Shown in pieces: positions 35,312-46,021 of a stretch of DNA of 64,000 nucleotides. A program made the translations under genes and the position numbers. Source of the DNA: Marinimicrobium alkaliphilum (GTDB lineage Bacteria > Pseudomonadota > Gammaproteobacteria > Pseudomonadales > Cellvibrionaceae); the NCBI RefSeq assembly GCF_003259155.1, contig NZ_QGMQ01000002.1, positions 122,925 through 186,924 on the forward strand, given 5' to 3'. The first letter of the stretch is position 1. Each line of letters opens with the position of its first letter. A model generated the notes under the pieces. That model saw only the letters and a program-made list of their open reading frames with translations. It had not been told where the DNA came from and ran no database searches.

Positions 35312-35335
35312 GAAAAGGGCGCCAAAGGGCGCCCT
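35312..35335 (-). terminator. Terminator after cbrB
   Basis: On the minus strand AGGGCGCC-CTTT-GGCGCCCT is followed by TTTC. It isolates the CrcZ-like RNA from cbrB read-through, so the RNA depends on its own promoter. Confidence 0.75.
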
Positions 35336-35369
35336 GTGGTATCACTGTGTTACCGCCGTATTGAGGGGG

Positions 35370-36791
35370 TTACTTGGCGCTTGAGGCCGAACCGGTCTTG
35401 TTGCGAGGGATGCCAAGGCGTTGACGACGTTCCCACAGGCATTTGCGACTGACCCCCAGTTTGCGCGCCAATTCGGTTTCGCTCATGGTGTCCTGATGCT
35501 CAAGCACAAAGCGCTGGAAGTAGTCCTCCAGTGACAGGTCTTCGTTCGGGTCCTGACGACTTGGGGGTGCCTGCCTGCGGAGAGGCTCGCCGCCTGTGGA
35601 GCCGGCTGTGTCAGGCTCATCGTCCATGCGTACCAGATCCAGGTCGATATCCAGCAGCTCGTGACTGATCTCTTTGCCCGCCTCGCACAGGATGACTGCG
35701 CGCTGGATGGCATTTTCCAGCTCGCGCACGTTGCCCGGCCAGGTGTAGGTGGTGATGGCCTGGATCGCCTCTGGGGCCAGTTTCAGGCCCGGTTTGTTCA
35801 TTTCCTTGGCAAAGCGCTCCAGCAGAGCCTCGGCCAGGGTCAGAATGTCGCGTCCGCGGTCGCGTAGCGGCGGCAGCTCCATCTGCACGACATTGATGCG
35901 AAAATAGAGGTCTTCACGGAATTTGCCCTCTTTGGCCAGCTTGCGTAAATCCCGGTGGGTGGCGGCGATCAGGCGGACGTCTACCTTGTGTGACTCCACC
36001 GAGCCAATCGGGCGTACTTCGCCTTCCTGGAGCACCCGCAGCAGGCGTGCTTGCGCTTCAAGGGGCAATTCACCGATTTCATCGAGAAACAGGGTGCTGC
36101 CATCGGCGGCCGCCACCAGACCGTCGCGGGTGGTGTTGGCGCCGGTGAAGGCGCCTTTTTCATGCCCAAAAAGCTCGGATTCGATCAGGGTCTCGGGAAT
36201 GGCGGCACAGTTGACTGAAATCATCTGCTGCTTGCGCCGGGGGCTCTCCTCGTGCAGCGCCTTGGCGACCAACTCCTTGCCGGTGCCGGTTTCACCATGG
36301 ACCAGCACGGTAGCGGACGTGGGCGCGACCTTGTGGATGCGGGCGTAGAGCTCGCGCATGATATCGCTATTGCCAATCATGCCGGCAACGGCACGGTTTT
36401 CGGTGCCGGGCTCGGGCGCTTTCTGCCGTTGGGCGGCGGCCGTGGCCTTGCCGATCACCCGTTTGACGGCAGTGACCATCTCTTCATGGTCAAAGGGCTT
36501 GGCAATATAGTCCACAGCGCCCATGCGCATGGAGTCCACGGCGGAGCGCAGGCTGGCGTAGCTGGTCATGATCAACACCGGCACGTTGCCCGCCAGCTTG
36601 ATCAGGTCGGTGCCCGGTGCGCCGGGCAGGCGCAGGTCACTGATGATCAGGTCGAAGTCGTTCAGATCGAACTTGCCAGTGGCCTCCTTGACCGAAGGGG
36701 CCTCACTGACATCATATTTATTGCGCTCGAGCAGCTTGCGCAGCGCATTGCGGATGATCATTTCGTCTTCAACAATCAGAATTTTGCTCAT
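35370..36791 (-). CDS. cbrB: Response regulator CbrB, NtrC-family sigma-54 activator
   Basis: A 473-residue regulator. The receiver domain (about 3-120) has phospho-acceptor Asp in LIISDLRLPG. The AAA+ domain carries Walker A GETGTGKE, the sigma-54 contact loop GAFTGA, and Walker B LFLDEIGEL. A Fis-type helix-turn-helix (ELARKLGVSRKCLWERRQRLG) is at the C-terminus. ATG 36791 fits; three upstream codons precede it in frame. CbrB with CbrA controls carbon/nitrogen use in Pseudomonas and activates crcZ, whose counterpart lies next downstream here. Confidence 0.95.
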   Translation of the reverse strand: MSKILIVEDEMIIRNALRKLLERNKYDVSEAPSVKEATGKFDLNDFDLIISDLRLPGAPGTDLIKLAGNVPVLIMTSYASLRSAVDSMRMGAVDYIAKPFDHEEMVTAVKRVIGKATAAAQRQKAPEPGTENRAVAGMIGNSDIMRELYARIHKVAPTSATVLVHGETGTGKELVAKALHEESPRRKQQMISVNCAAIPETLIESELFGHEKGAFTGANTTRDGLVAAADGSTLFLDEIGELPLEAQARLLRVLQEGEVRPIGSVESHKVDVRLIAATHRDLRKLAKEGKFREDLYFRINVVQMELPPLRDRGRDILTLAEALLERFAKEMNKPGLKLAPEAIQAITTYTWPGNVRELENAIQRAVILCEAGKEISHELLDIDLDLVRMDDEPDTAGSTGGEPLRRQAPPSRQDPNEDLSLEDYFQRFVLEHQDTMSETELARKLGVSRKCLWERRQRLGIPRNKTGSASSAK

Positions 36792-36842
36792 GACTCTCAC
36801 TATCGTCAGTTGAGTGACCGCCCTAGGGGCATATTACCGCAG

Positions 36843-36881
36843 GTAACATCGGTTGGCACCCGGTAACGGGATCGAGTAACA
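36843..36881. promoter_or_regulatory. Cluster of CbrB-like half-sites between cbrA and cbrB
   Basis: GTAACA at 36843-36848, GTAACG at 36863-36868 and GTAACA at 36876-36881, with a TGTTAA at 36886. No perfect TGTTAC-N14-GTAACA pair is present and no sigma-54 promoter is obvious. They suggest possible autoregulation of cbrB. Confidence 0.4.
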
Positions 36882-36907
36882 CTTATGTTAACCGATGCGC
36901 CATCGGG

Positions 36908-39865
36908 TTACACCAGTGAATCGATATGGCGGGGCAGTTTTATGGTGAATCGTGCGCCGCGCTGGTTGACGGGGTCGGCTGGGCTTTCGATATCCAGGTG
37001 CCCGCCGTGGTCCTCGATGATGCTGTACACCATGGCCAGACCCAGGCCGGTGCCTTCGCCCGGGTCCTTGGTGGTGAAGAAGGGTTCCAGAATCTGCTCC
37101 AGGTGCTCGGGGGGAATTCCCGGGCCTTCGTCGGTAACATCAAACAGAATGCTGTACTCATCTTCACTGCTGGCGAGCATCACCCGTCCGCCCTCGGGGC
37201 TGGCATCGCGGGCGTTGGAGAGCAGGTTGATAAAAATCTGGATGACCTGCTGACTGTCGCCGGCAACGATGGCATTGCGTGCGATTTCATTGATGAATAT
37301 CACCTGATTCTTGTCTTTTTGCAGCGATAACAGTTGAATCGCTTCGTCCGCGCAGTCGCGCAGGCTGACCGCCTCAAACTCACTTTTCTTATTCTGACCG
37401 CTGTGGGAGAAGCTCACCAGAGACTGGACGATGGTAGTGACCCGCTTGGTCTGGCCCAGAATCTGCTCGGCGGTTTCCAGGATTTCCGGGTCTTCGGAGT
37501 CGTAGCGCAGTTCCTGGGCCAGGCAGGCGATGCCGGTGATCGGGTTGCCGATTTCGTGGGCCACGCCCGCCGCCAGTCGGCCCACGGAGGCCAGGCGCTC
37601 ACTGTGGACCAGCTCCTGTTCCAGCAATTGGGTCTCGGTGACATCCTCAAGCAGGATGACCTGGTCGTAGACGTCACTGGTGTCGGTGTGGAGGCCGCCC
37701 TTGATGTTGGCCTTGTGCAGGCTCACCCAGTGCGGTCGACCGTTGAGCTCAATGGCCTGGCGGTAAAAGTGCGGCTCGGTGCTGTTACTGAAATCGATCA
37801 ACAGGCTGCGCCAGGGTTCGTCCAGGTCGTCCAGGCGCGAACCGGTGACTTCCTCGCCGGGGGTGCCGGTGAGGGCTTCCATAGCGCCGTTCCACATCAG
37901 AATTTCATAGTCGCGGCCCAGGGAGCAGACCGCCATAGGCAGGTCCTGCAGGGTTTTGCGGTGGTACAGGCGCAGGTTGTTGAGCTCTGCCGCCATACCG
38001 GTGAGGTGGGTGCGGTACTGCGCCAAACGGCTTTCAATCAGGTTGATATCGGGGGTACTGCGGGTTTCTGCCAGGTGGTAGGGCAGGTGTTTGTCCATGA
38101 TTTCACTGGCCACGTGGACGCCCATCAGGCCCGACAGGTTGGCTTCGATCTGGTCGCGCAGGCGGCGCAGGGCGTAGGGCCGGCGTTCGTTGATACTCAG
38201 CCCCAGCTCGCTCAGGGCAATGTCTACTTCGCGACTGGCGGTGACTTTGCCCAGGGATTTGGCCAGCCGGCTTTTAAACTCGCTGGCGCTGTGGACATCC
38301 AGTACCTGGCGCGCGGGATGACTGAGTTCGTCGGCTGCGCACAGTTCGGCACTGTACTGCTCGGCCTCGCTTTGGCGGGTAAGCAGCGAGATGGCAACAA
38401 AAAGTGCGGTATTGACGCCCAGAGAGAGCAGGGTAACGTCGCTCCAGTGGTCAATGCCCACGCCGATATCGAGTAAGGGCAGGGACTGGATGCCGGTCAT
38501 CATGGGCACCAGCAGGCCGCCTGCCCAGATCAGGGTGCCGGCGGCGAGCCCGGTAAACAGCCCGCGGCGATTGCCCCGGGGCCAGAATACAATGGCAAAA
38601 ATACCGGGCAGGAACTGCAAGGTCTCGATAAAGGTGATCAGGGCCAGGTTGGTGAGACTGTGGCGGTTGTCGAGCATCCAGTAAAACAGATAGCCGCCGA
38701 CAAAAATTACCGCGATCAAAAACCGCCGCAGCCACAGCAACTGGCTGTAGAGGTCGTGGCGGGTGCGCAGCTTGAACGCGGGCAGTAACCAGTGATTCAT
38801 GACCATGGTCGACAGCGCCAGGGTGATGACCACGGTGGCGCCGGTGGCGGCGGACAGACCGCCGATGAAGGCGAGCACCGTCAGCCAGGTTGAGCCGGCC
38901 AGAATCGGTACCCCCAGGGTGAAATACTGGGCCGGCAGGGGCACGGCCAGCTCAAAACCCGCCCAGAGGATCGGGAACACCGGCAGGGCCATGAGCAACA
39001 GGAACAGCGGGAAGGCCCAGGTGACCGTATGGGTGCTGCGCATAATGGGGTTTTCCGCGACCCCCATATGGAAAATGTGGGGCATGGTGACGGCGGTGGC
39101 CAGAAACACCAGCAACAGGGTGTGGGCCGCGCCGTCGCGAATCGGGGCGTGCAGCAGGGCCAGGTTTTCCGGGTTTTGCTGGAGCCAGTTGTCGAGGCCG
39201 CTGAAACCGTCAAAGATGCCGTAGACCGCCAGCAGGCCGATGGCACAGAAGGCGAACACCTTGAGCAGGGACTCGAACGCCATGGCGGTGATCAGGCCCC
39301 GGGACTGCTCCCGGTTGGAGCCGAACAGCACGGTAAAGACCGCCAGGATCCCGCAGTAGGCCAGGGCCATGGTGTCCTTGAAGGTAAAGCCGGTGCCCAC
39401 CAGGGGCAGGGAGGGGCTGCCGCTGACGGTGAGGATATACATGGTGTCGGCGATGGCCTGGATTTGCAGGGCCATGAGCGGCAGGATGCCGAGCAGCATA
39501 CACAGGGTGGTCAGGGCGCCCACGGCATTGCTGTGGTAGCGGAACACCAGCAGGTCGGCCAGCGAGTGCACCTGATGGCGCCGGGCCAACTCTGCCAGCG
39601 GTGCCAGCGCCACCGGGGCAAACAGGAACAGGGCGCCGACCCCGAGGTAATAAGCCAGAGCACCGTAGCCGTACTGGAAGGCCAGGTCGATGACCCCATA
39701 GAACGCCCAGGCGCTGGCGAAGATACCCAGCGACAGGATATAGGTGAGTGGGTGCTGGGTAATGGCGGCGGGAATCCAGCCCCGCTCCGCGGCCCAGGCG
39801 ACCCCAAAGACAATCAGTAGATAGGCGAGCCCGAGCAGGGCAACGTGCAACAGGTCAAAGGTCAT
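36908..39865 (-). CDS. cbrA: Sensor histidine kinase CbrA with solute-symporter domain
   Basis: A 985-residue protein, close to Pseudomonas CbrA in length. The N-terminal half has about 13 membrane segments of the sodium/solute symporter fold (start MTFDLLHVALLGLAYLLIVFG). A linker, a PAS domain (MAVCSLGRDYEILMWNGAMEALTG), and the kinase core follow. The H-box is AAGVAHEIGNPITGI, the N-box NLLSNARDASP, and the G-boxes DEGPGIPPEH and GTGLGLAMVYSI. It starts inside cbrX (11-bp overlap). In Pseudomonas it transports and possibly senses histidine; the signal here is unknown. Confidence 0.95.
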   Translation of the reverse strand: MTFDLLHVALLGLAYLLIVFGVAWAAERGWIPAAITQHPLTYILSLGIFASAWAFYGVIDLAFQYGYGALAYYLGVGALFLFAPVALAPLAELARRHQVHSLADLLVFRYHSNAVGALTTLCMLLGILPLMALQIQAIADTMYILTVSGSPSLPLVGTGFTFKDTMALAYCGILAVFTVLFGSNREQSRGLITAMAFESLLKVFAFCAIGLLAVYGIFDGFSGLDNWLQQNPENLALLHAPIRDGAAHTLLLVFLATAVTMPHIFHMGVAENPIMRSTHTVTWAFPLFLLLMALPVFPILWAGFELAVPLPAQYFTLGVPILAGSTWLTVLAFIGGLSAATGATVVITLALSTMVMNHWLLPAFKLRTRHDLYSQLLWLRRFLIAVIFVGGYLFYWMLDNRHSLTNLALITFIETLQFLPGIFAIVFWPRGNRRGLFTGLAAGTLIWAGGLLVPMMTGIQSLPLLDIGVGIDHWSDVTLLSLGVNTALFVAISLLTRQSEAEQYSAELCAADELSHPARQVLDVHSASEFKSRLAKSLGKVTASREVDIALSELGLSINERRPYALRRLRDQIEANLSGLMGVHVASEIMDKHLPYHLAETRSTPDINLIESRLAQYRTHLTGMAAELNNLRLYHRKTLQDLPMAVCSLGRDYEILMWNGAMEALTGTPGEEVTGSRLDDLDEPWRSLLIDFSNSTEPHFYRQAIELNGRPHWVSLHKANIKGGLHTDTSDVYDQVILLEDVTETQLLEQELVHSERLASVGRLAAGVAHEIGNPITGIACLAQELRYDSEDPEILETAEQILGQTKRVTTIVQSLVSFSHSGQNKKSEFEAVSLRDCADEAIQLLSLQKDKNQVIFINEIARNAIVAGDSQQVIQIFINLLSNARDASPEGGRVMLASSEDEYSILFDVTDEGPGIPPEHLEQILEPFFTTKDPGEGTGLGLAMVYSIIEDHGGHLDIESPADPVNQRGARFTIKLPRHIDSLV

Positions 39866-40034
39866 TGGGCTCTTTTCTTCTGATTTGCATGATAAAGGCG
39901 ATGACAATCACGAACACCCACACCAGATAGGGGCGGTACCAGGCACCGTCCGGGTTCAGTACCCAGGTAAAGAGTGTGGGTGAGAAAATATAGGCAACCA
40001 GCAGCAGCAGGATCACCAGACGTTGATTGTTCAT
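39855..40034 (-). CDS. cbrX: Small membrane protein CbrX
   Basis: A 59-residue protein with two predicted membrane helices (RLVILLLLVAYIFSPTLFTW and YLVWVFVIVIAFIMQI) and a basic C-terminus. It starts at 40034 within an ATGA overlap with gluQ and overlaps cbrA by 11 bp, so it is translationally coupled to both. A small gene named cbrX occupies this place in Pseudomonas cbrXAB operons. It may assist the CbrA membrane domain; no role is proven from sequence. Confidence 0.85.
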   Translation of the reverse strand: MNNQRLVILLLLVAYIFSPTLFTWVLNPDGAWYRPYLVWVFVIVIAFIMQIRRKEPNDL

Positions 40035-41011
40035 GAGGGTGTGGCCTCGGTTGTGATGGTGCCGGTTTCCGGGTCGACCGCGTGGCCGGTGCCCTGAACG
40101 GCATTGGCGCGCCAGTGACTCTTCGCCCATTCGAGCAGCCTGCCTGGGGGCGCCGCGCGCAGCTCTGCCGGAGGATTTTGCCCTAAAAACCTCAGCGCGT
40201 GCCACAGGTTCTCCCCCGCTCGGTGCGCCTGAAGCGCGGGGGCATGGGTTTGTTTACTCAGTTTGTCGCCCTGTGGATGCAGTGCCATGGGCACGTGGCC
40301 AAAGTGCGGTACCGGGGCGTCGAGCAACTCAAAAAGCCGGGATTGCGCGCCGGTGATTGGCAGCAGGTCAGCGCCGCGGATACTGTGGGTGATACCCTGA
40401 GCGATATCGTCGACCACCACGGCCAGTTGATAGGCGTGCAGGCCGTCCTTGCGCCGCAGAATGGTGTCATCGGCGTCGGTGCGCAGGTTGTACCCGTGTC
40501 GTCCCTGAAAGATGTCCTCAACGGCGAGGGTATCCGGCAGCCCCGTGTAAGGTGCGGGTAAATCCGTGAGTTTCAGGCGCAGGGCGTAAGGGGCGTCAGT
40601 GTCAGCCCGGTGCCGACGGCAGTGGCCATTATACAGGCCGCCCATGGCACGGATCGCCTTGCGGGTGCAGGTGCACGGATAAACCAGGTCCCGAGCCAGA
40701 AGTTGCTCAAGCGCGTGCTCGTAGGCGGCCAGGCGCGTGCTTTGAAACAGAACTTCGCCGTCCCAGTGCAGACCGTGCGCCTCCAGGCTGGCCAGAATCG
40801 CGCTATCGGCGCCCGGTTGCTCCCGGGGCGGATCCAGATCTTCCATGCGTACCAGCCAGCGGCCACCGGCGTGGTGGGCGTGCAGATAGCTGGCGAGGGC
40901 GGCGACCAGAGAGCCGAAGTGTAACGGGCCGGTCGGGGAGGGCGCGAAGCGTCCGACATAGGCCGGCGAGCTCGCGCTTGAGGCGGCGGTCTGAGACGAT
41001 GCCTGGGTCAT
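40031..41011 (-). CDS. gluQ: Glutamyl-Q tRNA(Asp) synthetase
   Basis: A 326-residue truncated glutamyl-tRNA synthetase that attaches glutamate to queuosine in tRNA-Asp. GRFAPSPTGPLHFGSLVAALASYL gives the HIGH-class motif, CTCTRKAIRAMGGLYNG is the zinc-binding region, and GDKLSKQTHAPAL is the KMSKS equivalent. The anticodon-binding domain is absent, as expected. It follows dksA and shares an ATGA overlap with cbrX, the usual dksA-gluQ order. Confidence 0.96.
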   Translation of the reverse strand: MTQASSQTAASSASSPAYVGRFAPSPTGPLHFGSLVAALASYLHAHHAGGRWLVRMEDLDPPREQPGADSAILASLEAHGLHWDGEVLFQSTRLAAYEHALEQLLARDLVYPCTCTRKAIRAMGGLYNGHCRRHRADTDAPYALRLKLTDLPAPYTGLPDTLAVEDIFQGRHGYNLRTDADDTILRRKDGLHAYQLAVVVDDIAQGITHSIRGADLLPITGAQSRLFELLDAPVPHFGHVPMALHPQGDKLSKQTHAPALQAHRAGENLWHALRFLGQNPPAELRAAPPGRLLEWAKSHWRANAVQGTGHAVDPETGTITTEATPS

Positions 41012-41062
41012 AGCGGGTGGCCTGGGCCGGACAGGCGAAGCCGAAGCTCCGCCGAGGCGGGC

Positions 41063-41509
41063 TTAACGGCCGACCTGCTTCTCTTTGATTTCGTCCAGGG
41101 TCTTGCAGTCCACACACAGGGTCGCGGTGGGGCGGGCCTCCAAGCGGCGGATACCGATCTCGACGCCGCAGGCATCGCAGAAGCCGTAGTCGTCGTTTTC
41201 GATCAGTTCCAGGGTGCTGTCAATTTTCTTGATCAGCTTGCGTTCGCGATCGCGGGTGCGCAACTCCAGACTGAACTCTTCCTCCTGACTGGCGCGGTCG
41301 GCCGGGTCGGGAAAATTGGCGGCCTCGTCTTTCAGGTGGCTCATGGTGCGGTCCACCTCTTCCATCAGCTCCCGGCGCCAGCTGAGCAGCATCTGGCGAA
41401 AGTGCTCTTTCTGGTTGTCATTCATGTACTCCTCGCCTTTCTTCTCCTTGTAGGGAACAAAGGTATTCAGAGCGGCACTGTCGGCGGCATTGGATGAACT
41501 TTTGGGCAT
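41063..41509 (-). CDS. dksA: RNA polymerase-binding transcription factor DksA
   Basis: A 148-residue secondary-channel factor that works with ppGpp. The coiled-coil region ([20 protein letters not shown]...[36 protein letters not shown]) holds the DxxDxA tip as DPADRA. The zinc finger CDACGVEIG...CVDCK has four Cys. The ATG at 41509 ([11 protein letters not shown]) is the natural start; an extra upstream segment adds only ten residues. It begins the dksA-gluQ-cbrXAB series. Confidence 0.97.
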   Translation of the reverse strand: MPKSSSNAADSAALNTFVPYKEKKGEEYMNDNQKEHFRQMLLSWRRELMEEVDRTMSHLKDEAANFPDPADRASQEEEFSLELRTRDRERKLIKKIDSTLELIENDDYGFCDACGVEIGIRRLEARPTATLCVDCKTLDEIKEKQVGR

Positions 41510-41688
41510 GATTGAAAGCCTCGCGTCACTGCTAACCAAGCGGATTTTTTAAGGGTTGGCAAGCTACCAGATATTCCTGCACTTCGCCAGCACTTTTTCC
41601 TGTGGGCGATGGCCTCCCACAGACCTTGTGACCATCATCAACTATAGCGCTTTCTGGCGGGGGTGCTGGATTTTTCGCGGTTGGCATT

Positions 41689-41698
41689 TGTGATCACA
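41689..41698. repeat. Perfect short palindrome between dksA and sfsA
   Basis: TGTGATCACA lies 50 bp upstream of sfsA in the divergent dksA-sfsA region. It resembles two abutting CRP half-sites without the 6-bp spacer, so a CRP/Vfr site is not supported. Just upstream, CTGTGGG/CCCACAG (41609-41634) forms another inverted pair. Confidence 0.35.
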
Positions 41699-41747
41699 GT
41701 TGTAAAAATGGGCGCTCTTTCAGCAACGTAATCGTTTGTGGTCCCTT

Positions 41748-42464
41748 ATGAATCAACCGGATATTTCCTGGCAGCGTGGCACCTTGCTGCGCCGCTACAA
41801 ACGTTTTATGGCGGATGTGCGCCTGGACGACGGCAGTGAATTGACCCTTCACTGTCCCAACACCGGCTCCATGCGCCACTGCGTGGTGCCCGAAAGCCCC
41901 TGCTGGTTCTCCGACTCCGGCAACCCCAAGCGCAAGTACCGCCACACCTGGGAGGTGGCCACCACGCCGAGCGGCGACCTGGCGGGGGTCAATACCGGGC
42001 GCGCCAACCACCTGGTGCGGGCGGCGATTGCGGACGGTACCATCGCCGAGCTGCAGGGCTATGACGCCGTGCGCAGCGAGGTGCGCTACGGGGCGGAAAA
42101 CTCGCGCATCGACTTCCTGCTCAGCCACCCCGACCGGCCCGACTGCTACGTCGAGGTCAAAAGTGTCACCCTGATGGAGGCGCCGGGCGAGGGGCTGTTC
42201 CCCGATGCGATCAGCAGTCGGGGCAGCAAGCATTTACGCGAATTGATAGCGGTGGCCGAGGCGGGCGAACGGGCGGTGCTGTTGTTCTGTGTCCAGCACA
42301 CCGGCGTCCAATGGGTGAGCCCGGCGGACGCCATTGACCCGGTGTATGGCCGGACCCTGCGCGAGGCCGTCGCGGCCGGTGTCGAGGTGTTCGCCTACGG
42401 CGCCCGGATCGAGCCGGACGCCGGGCATATCGCGCTCACCCACCCGCTGCCGGTCAGGCTTTAG
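41748..42464 (+). CDS. sfsA: Sugar fermentation stimulation protein SfsA
   Basis: A 238-residue protein of the SfsA family, with an N-terminal OB-like part ([19 protein letters not shown]) and a nuclease-like C-terminal domain ([38 protein letters not shown]). Its molecular role is not settled. The ATG at 41748 fits the family start. It is divergent from dksA, as in many gammaproteobacteria. Its end overlaps yqhD by 4 bp tail to tail. Confidence 0.95.
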   Translation: MNQPDISWQRGTLLRRYKRFMADVRLDDGSELTLHCPNTGSMRHCVVPESPCWFSDSGNPKRKYRHTWEVATTPSGDLAGVNTGRANHLVRAAIADGTIAELQGYDAVRSEVRYGAENSRIDFLLSHPDRPDCYVEVKSVTLMEAPGEGLFPDAISSRGSKHLRELIAVAEAGERAVLLFCVQHTGVQWVSPADAIDPVYGRTLREAVAAGVEVFAYGARIEPDAGHIALTHPLPVRL

Positions 42465-43615
42465 GCGGCCAGTCTGAGTATGGCTTTGGCGTCGGCCGGG
42501 GTGATATCGCCGTGTTCCCCGAGGGCGGTAAATCCGTGGGCTTCGAGCTGCGCCACCAGAGGGTCGATGATGGTTTCATCCAGGTCGTAATCGCGCAGGC
42601 GGGTCGGGTTGCCCATCTGTTCGAAGAACCGCCGGGTGGCTTCAATGGCGCCGTCGATCAACGCCTCTTCGTCGGTGCCGCTCAGTTGCCAGACCCGGCG
42701 GGCGTACTGGATCAGTTTGGCGCGTTTGTGCTCGCGCTGCTTGTGCAGCACCGCGGGTAACACCACGGCCAGGGTCTGGGCGTGATCCAGGCCGTGCAGG
42801 GCGGTCAGCTCGTGGCCGATCATATGGGTGGCCCAGTCCTGGGGCACCCCGGCGCCGATCAGGCCATTGAGGGCCAGGGTGGCGGACCACATGATATTGG
42901 CGCGCACGTCGTAATTTTCCGGCTCCTCCAGAGCCCGGGGGCCGTCTTCGATCAGGGTCTGCAGAATACCCTCGGCAAAGCGGTCCTGGACCTTGGCGTC
43001 GACCGGATAGGTCAGGTACTGCTCGACGGTGTGCACAAAGGCATCGACCACGCCGTTGGCGACCTGGCGCCGGGGCAGGGTGTAAGTGGTGGTGGGGTCG
43101 AGCACCGCAAATTGCGGGTACACCAGCGGGCTGAAAAAGGGCAGCTTATCGTGGCTGCTGCGGCGATTGACCACCGAGTTGCCGTTGCTCTCCGAGCCCG
43201 TGGCCGGGAGCGTCAGAACGCAGCCGATGGGCAGGGCCTGCTTCACCTCGGCACCCTTAGCCAGAATATCCCAGGGGTCACCCTCGAACGGCACCGCGGC
43301 GGCGATAAATTTGGTGCCGTCGAGTACGCTGCCGCCACCGACCGAGAGCAGGTAGTCGATTTTCTCGTCGCGTACCTGTTGGACGGCACGCATCAGGGTA
43401 TCGAACTCCGGGTTGGGTTCGATGCCGCTGAACTCGAACCAGGTGTAACCGTCGAGTGCTGTCTTGACCTGGTCATAGACGCCATTTTTCTTGATGGAAC
43501 CGCCGCCGTAGGTCACCAGAATCCGGCTGCCCTTGGGCAGGCGCTCGGCAATGGTCTGGATCTGACCCTTACCAAAAATGATTTCAGTGGGATTTTTAAA
43601 CGTAAAATTTTCCAT
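42461..43615 (-). CDS. yqhD: NADPH-dependent aldehyde reductase YqhD (iron-containing alcohol dehydrogenase)
   Basis: A 384-residue Fe/Zn-type alcohol dehydrogenase. [17 protein letters not shown] at the N-terminus, the NAD(P) loop [16 protein letters not shown] with GGGS, the [12 protein letters not shown] block, and metal His residues in [22 protein letters not shown] match YqhD. The family reduces toxic aldehydes such as methylglyoxal-derived and lipid-derived ones. It is a single gene here, 50 bp downstream of the Rieske gene on the same strand. Confidence 0.95.
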   Translation of the reverse strand: MENFTFKNPTEIIFGKGQIQTIAERLPKGSRILVTYGGGSIKKNGVYDQVKTALDGYTWFEFSGIEPNPEFDTLMRAVQQVRDEKIDYLLSVGGGSVLDGTKFIAAAVPFEGDPWDILAKGAEVKQALPIGCVLTLPATGSESNGNSVVNRRSSHDKLPFFSPLVYPQFAVLDPTTTYTLPRRQVANGVVDAFVHTVEQYLTYPVDAKVQDRFAEGILQTLIEDGPRALEEPENYDVRANIMWSATLALNGLIGAGVPQDWATHMIGHELTALHGLDHAQTLAVVLPAVLHKQREHKRAKLIQYARRVWQLSGTDEEALIDGAIEATRRFFEQMGNPTRLRDYDLDETIIDPLVAQLEAHGFTALGEHGDITPADAKAILRLAA

Positions 43616-43663
43616 GGTCGCGCCTCACTTGGGTTGCGATCAGTGTATGAAGGTGTGGCAGTG

Positions 43664-43993
43664 TTATACGTCGATCTGGGCAAACAGATGCCCGTCGCGC
43701 AGGGTGTAAGCTATGGCCTCCAGTGCCTGACCCCGACAGGGACCGGCGACGCAGTGGCCGTCCTCAATAGTAAATTGCGCCCCGTGATTGGCGCATTGAA
43801 TCAGGGCGCCGCTGGGGTCGAGAAACCGGTCCGGCACCCACTCCAAAGGAATGCCTACGTGGGGGCAACTGTTGCGATACAGATAAATTTCGCCGCCCTT
43901 TTTGACGGCAAACAACAGTTCGCTGCCACTGTGATAGCCCTTGCTGCCGCCTTCGGGGATGGCCGCAGCCGGGCCAAGATCCAGTTCGCTCAT
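43664..43993 (-). CDS. Rieske [2Fe-2S] ferredoxin
   Basis: A 109-residue single-domain Rieske protein. The cluster ligands are Cys-Pro-His in NSCPHVGIPLE and Cys-Ala-Asn-His in QCANHGAQF, spaced as in the family. It resembles soluble ferredoxins of the nitrite-reductase small-subunit type but has no oxygenase partner nearby. It begins 1 bp before the HtrA-like gene ends on the same strand, so it is probably read on the same transcript. The electron partner is unknown. Confidence 0.9.
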   Translation of the reverse strand: MSELDLGPAAAIPEGGSKGYHSGSELLFAVKKGGEIYLYRNSCPHVGIPLEWVPDRFLDPSGALIQCANHGAQFTIEDGHCVAGPCRGQALEAIAYTLRDGHLFAQIDV

Positions 43994-43994
43994 A

Positions 43995-45038
<1,044 letters not shown>

Positions 45039-45063
45039 AACCTCTCCAGTCAGGGAAGTGGGA

Positions 45064-45951
45064 TCAGGCCATACGGCTGAGGGCGTCGATACGCTCCTGA
45101 AGCGGCGGGTGGCTGGCGAACAGCTTGCCAAATTTCTGTTTGAAGCCGCCGCTGATACCGAAGGCCTTCATGGTATCGGGCATGGGGCTTTCGACACCGG
45201 CGTTGACTTCGGCCTGCAGGCGTTGCAGGGCGCGGATCATGGCGCCGCGACCGGCCAATTGGGCACCGGCGACGTCGGCCCGGTATTCGCGGTAGCGAGA
45301 GAAGGCCATCACAATCATTGAGGCCAGGAATGCCAGGATCATCTCGGTAATAAAGGTGACGATATAAAAACCGATGCCGTGGCCGCGCTCGGTCTTGAAG
45401 ATCACCCGGTCCACCGTGTGGCCCACGATGCGGGCAAAAAACATGACAAAGGTGTTTACCACCCCCTGAATCAGGCTCAGGGTGATCATGTCACCGTTGG
45501 CCACGTGGCCGATTTCGTGGGCCATGACCGCGCGCACCTCATCGCGATCAAAGCGCTGAAGCATGCCCTGACTGACGGCCACCAGCGCCGCGTTACGGTT
45601 CCAACCGGTGGCAAAGGCGTTGGCCTGCTGTGCCGGGAAGATGCCCACTTCGGGCGTCTTGATGCCGGCCTGACGGGCCAGATCCTCAACGGTCGATACC
45701 AGCCACTGCTCGTCGGCGGAGCGGGGCTGCTTGATCACCTGGGTGCCGGTGCCCCGCTTGGCCAGCGTTTTGGACAGGAACAGGGAGATGAACGAACCCG
45801 CGAAACCGAATACGGCGCAAAAAATCAACAGATGTTGGAGGTTCAGGCCACCGGTTTCATCCAGGTAGCGCCCTACCCCTAGAAGGTTGAGAGTAATACT
45901 GGCGACCACCAAGACTGCCAGATTGGTCAGTAAAAACAGGCCGATACGCAT
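45064..45951 (-). CDS. htpX: Membrane protease HtpX
   Basis: A 295-residue M48 zinc protease of the inner membrane that cleaves misfolded membrane proteins. Four hydrophobic segments, two before and two after the active site, surround the zinc motif [17 protein letters not shown]. The third ligand is in [29 protein letters not shown] at 45951 is the standard N-terminus. A heat-shock-type promoter CTTGAAA-N14-ACGCATAT lies about 90 bp upstream, matching its known heat-shock control. Confidence 0.96.
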   Translation of the reverse strand: MRIGLFLLTNLAVLVVASITLNLLGVGRYLDETGGLNLQHLLIFCAVFGFAGSFISLFLSKTLAKRGTGTQVIKQPRSADEQWLVSTVEDLARQAGIKTPEVGIFPAQQANAFATGWNRNAALVAVSQGMLQRFDRDEVRAVMAHEIGHVANGDMITLSLIQGVVNTFVMFFARIVGHTVDRVIFKTERGHGIGFYIVTFITEMILAFLASMIVMAFSRYREYRADVAGAQLAGRGAMIRALQRLQAEVNAGVESPMPDTMKAFGISGGFKQKFGKLFASHPPLQERIDALSRMA

Positions 45952-46021
45952 GGTTGGGTGTACTCCTTGAACACGGAAAGCGGAAATTGCTGCCAATGAT
46001 AGACCGCAAAGATTGCGCTTT

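Noticed and set aside
37334-38476. A 380-codon plus-strand frame across cbrA
   Set aside because: Antisense shadow of the CbrA kinase; composition rich in Gln, Val and His with no recognisable domain.
41689-41698. TGTGATCACA as a CRP/Vfr site upstream of sfsA
   Set aside because: The half-sites abut with no 6-bp spacer, so the known CRP geometry is not met; kept only as a palindrome.
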